Source of the DNA: an uncultured Pseudogracilibacillus sp. | GTDB lineage: Bacteria; Bacillota; Bacilli; Bacillales; Amphibacillaceae | NCBI GenBank assembly: GCA_937960785.1 | Contig: CALGOZ010000139.1 | Span: forward strand, 1 to 6,114 | Direction of reading: 5' to 3' | DNA: 6,114 bases | Part shown: piece by piece, positions 5,201-6,114 of the stretch | How the letters are laid out: every line of letters begins with the position of its first letter | Position numbering within the stretch: the first letter of the stretch is position 1 | Position numbers and translations under genes: made by a program | The notes under the pieces: model-generated | Seen by the model: only the letters and a program-made list of their open reading frames with translations | Told to the model about the DNA's origin: nothing | Database searches by the model: none

Positions 5201-5917
5201 ATGAAAATTGATTGGCTAAAAATAAAAGAGATTGTTGTAGAGACGCCAGAAGTGAAATCCTTTTACTTAGAGCGACCGGCTGACTTTTTTTGGGAGGAAG
5301 GTTCATTTACTCATATCGGATTAAAAGGCTTTAACGAAGGAGAAAAACCAAATCGTGGTCTCGTACGTCATATGTCGATTAACAATTTACCGAGCGAGTC
5401 CACCATTGGATTTACAACACGGATTAAAGAGAATTGTTCTGAGTATAAAGCTCGCTTAAACAAATTGCAAGTAGGCGATGAAGTCGCAATGTTTAAGACT
5501 CATATTAACGTTCCTCTCCGTCGAGAGGAAAAACCGATTTACTTTTTATCCGCTGGAGTTGGCTTAGCGACCTTTCGTCCGATTGTTTTACAATACTTTT
5601 CTGATACAACGAATGTTCCTAAACTACATTCTTTAAATATTGATTCAACAGAGCAATATTTATTTACAGACGTATTTACAACAAATCAGGCGAAAAATTT
5701 TACAGCAGATTTTGTTAGCTCTCGGGAGCAATATTATAAAAACGTAGAAAAACTCACCGAAGATAAAGAAGGTGTTTTTTATATCGTTGGTAGCGATGAG
5801 TTTTTGCTACAAAACATTGATCTTTTAAGAAATAGAGGAATTCCAGTTAAAAATATAATGATTGATAAACGTGAAGGAGTACGCGAAGAATTCTTTAAGC
5901 AGACGGTAAGTTCATAA
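5201..5917 (+). CDS. Iron-regulated FAD/NAD(P)-type oxidoreductase (ferredoxin-reductase fold)
   Basis: This 238-residue soluble flavin reductase has a ferredoxin-NADP-reductase-like fold. The N-terminal FAD domain (about 1-108) carries the flavin motif RHMSI (56-60, RxxS) and GFTTRIKENCSEYKARLNKL (70-89) before LQVGDEVAMF (89-98), where such enzymes bind the FAD pyrophosphate. The NAD(P) domain starts at about 111 with KPIYFLSAGVGLATFRPIV (111-129), a GxGxxxFRP nucleotide motif, and has GVFYIVGSDEFLL (191-203) at the position where the family usually has a [CV]GP turn. There is no iron-sulphur domain or signal peptide. ATG 5201 follows AAGGA by nine bases. The perfect Fur box means expression under iron starvation, so reduction of ferric siderophores or haem-bound iron is the likely job; that is inference, and the substrate is not visible. 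The gene is monocistronic. Confidence 0.85.
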   Translation: MKIDWLKIKEIVVETPEVKSFYLERPADFFWEEGSFTHIGLKGFNEGEKPNRGLVRHMSINNLPSESTIGFTTRIKENCSEYKARLNKLQVGDEVAMFKTHINVPLRREEKPIYFLSAGVGLATFRPIVLQYFSDTTNVPKLHSLNIDSTEQYLFTDVFTTNQAKNFTADFVSSREQYYKNVEKLTEDKEGVFYIVGSDEFLLQNIDLLRNRGIPVKNIMIDKREGVREEFFKQTVSS

Positions 5918-5948
5918 CTTTATTTTCTAGAAGGGATCACAACATAAC

Positions 5949-5978
5949 GATGTTCAGTTAAACTGAGCATCTTTTTTT
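5949..5978 (+). terminator. Rho-independent terminator of the oxidoreductase gene
   Basis: GATGTTCAG (5949-5957) and CTGAGCATC (5963-5971) pair completely, with one G-U, around the loop TTAAA. Seven T residues follow. It lies 31 bases after the stop codon. Confidence 0.93.
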
Positions 5979-6114
5979 ATGTTTATATAGCTGATGAATT
6001 TATAATTGTTATAACTCTTCATTGGTTTACCTCACTGGATAATATTGTTAAAGGTCCATACTTAGCCTTCCGATTAGATACATTTACAGAGAAAAGAAGC
6101 TCAACTTACACAGT

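Overview
The window looks like chromosomal DNA of an endospore-forming Bacillales bacterium. The base composition is AT-rich, Shine-Dalgarno sites are strong, TTG and GTG are used as starts, and both subunits of the spore-specific dipicolinate synthase are present behind a sigma-K-type promoter. Perfect or near-perfect Bacillus-style Fur and MhqR boxes point the same way. I cannot assign a genus from the sequence alone.

Layout from left to right: (1) 1-208, minus strand, the first 69 codons of an ArsB-type arsenite efflux pump that runs off the left edge, with a long imperfect hairpin in its leader. (2) 476-643, plus strand, an unrecognised 55-residue protein with two predicted membrane segments. 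(3) 698-1414, minus strand, a TetR-family repressor gene with a perfect operator palindrome over its own promoter, followed by the wreck of its likely target, a small multidrug resistance (SMR) transporter gene that has lost its middle. (4) 1567-2550, minus strand, a ring-cleaving extradiol dioxygenase of the MhqA/MhqO/MhqE type with a terminator and an upstream MhqR-like box. (5) 2748-3203, minus strand, a two-CBS-domain protein with a terminator. (6) 3204-3583, a 380-base stretch holding a possible 44-residue Cys-rich ORF and an inverted repeat. (7) 3584-5025, minus strand, the dpaA-dpaB (spoVFA-spoVFB) operon, whose genes overlap by four bases and which ends in a strong terminator. (8) 5201-5917, plus strand, a Fur-controlled FAD/NAD(P)-type oxidoreductase with its own terminator. 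(9) 5979-6114, a tail with no convincing gene.

The genes form separately regulated units rather than one system. dpaAB makes dipicolinic acid in the mother cell late in sporulation. It ends in its own terminator and is not followed by asd-dapG-dapA as in Bacillus subtilis. Back to back with it, an iron-starvation promoter drives a small flavin reductase, probably for ferric-siderophore or haem iron release. The dioxygenase is probably induced by quinones or catechols through MhqR, and arsB is an arsenic defence. The TetR gene appears to be a regulator that has outlived its adjacent efflux target. No clearly new multi-gene system is visible. The best second-look items are the SMR deletion with its orphaned regulator, the Fur-regulated reductase, the small Cys-rich ORF and the arsB leader hairpin.
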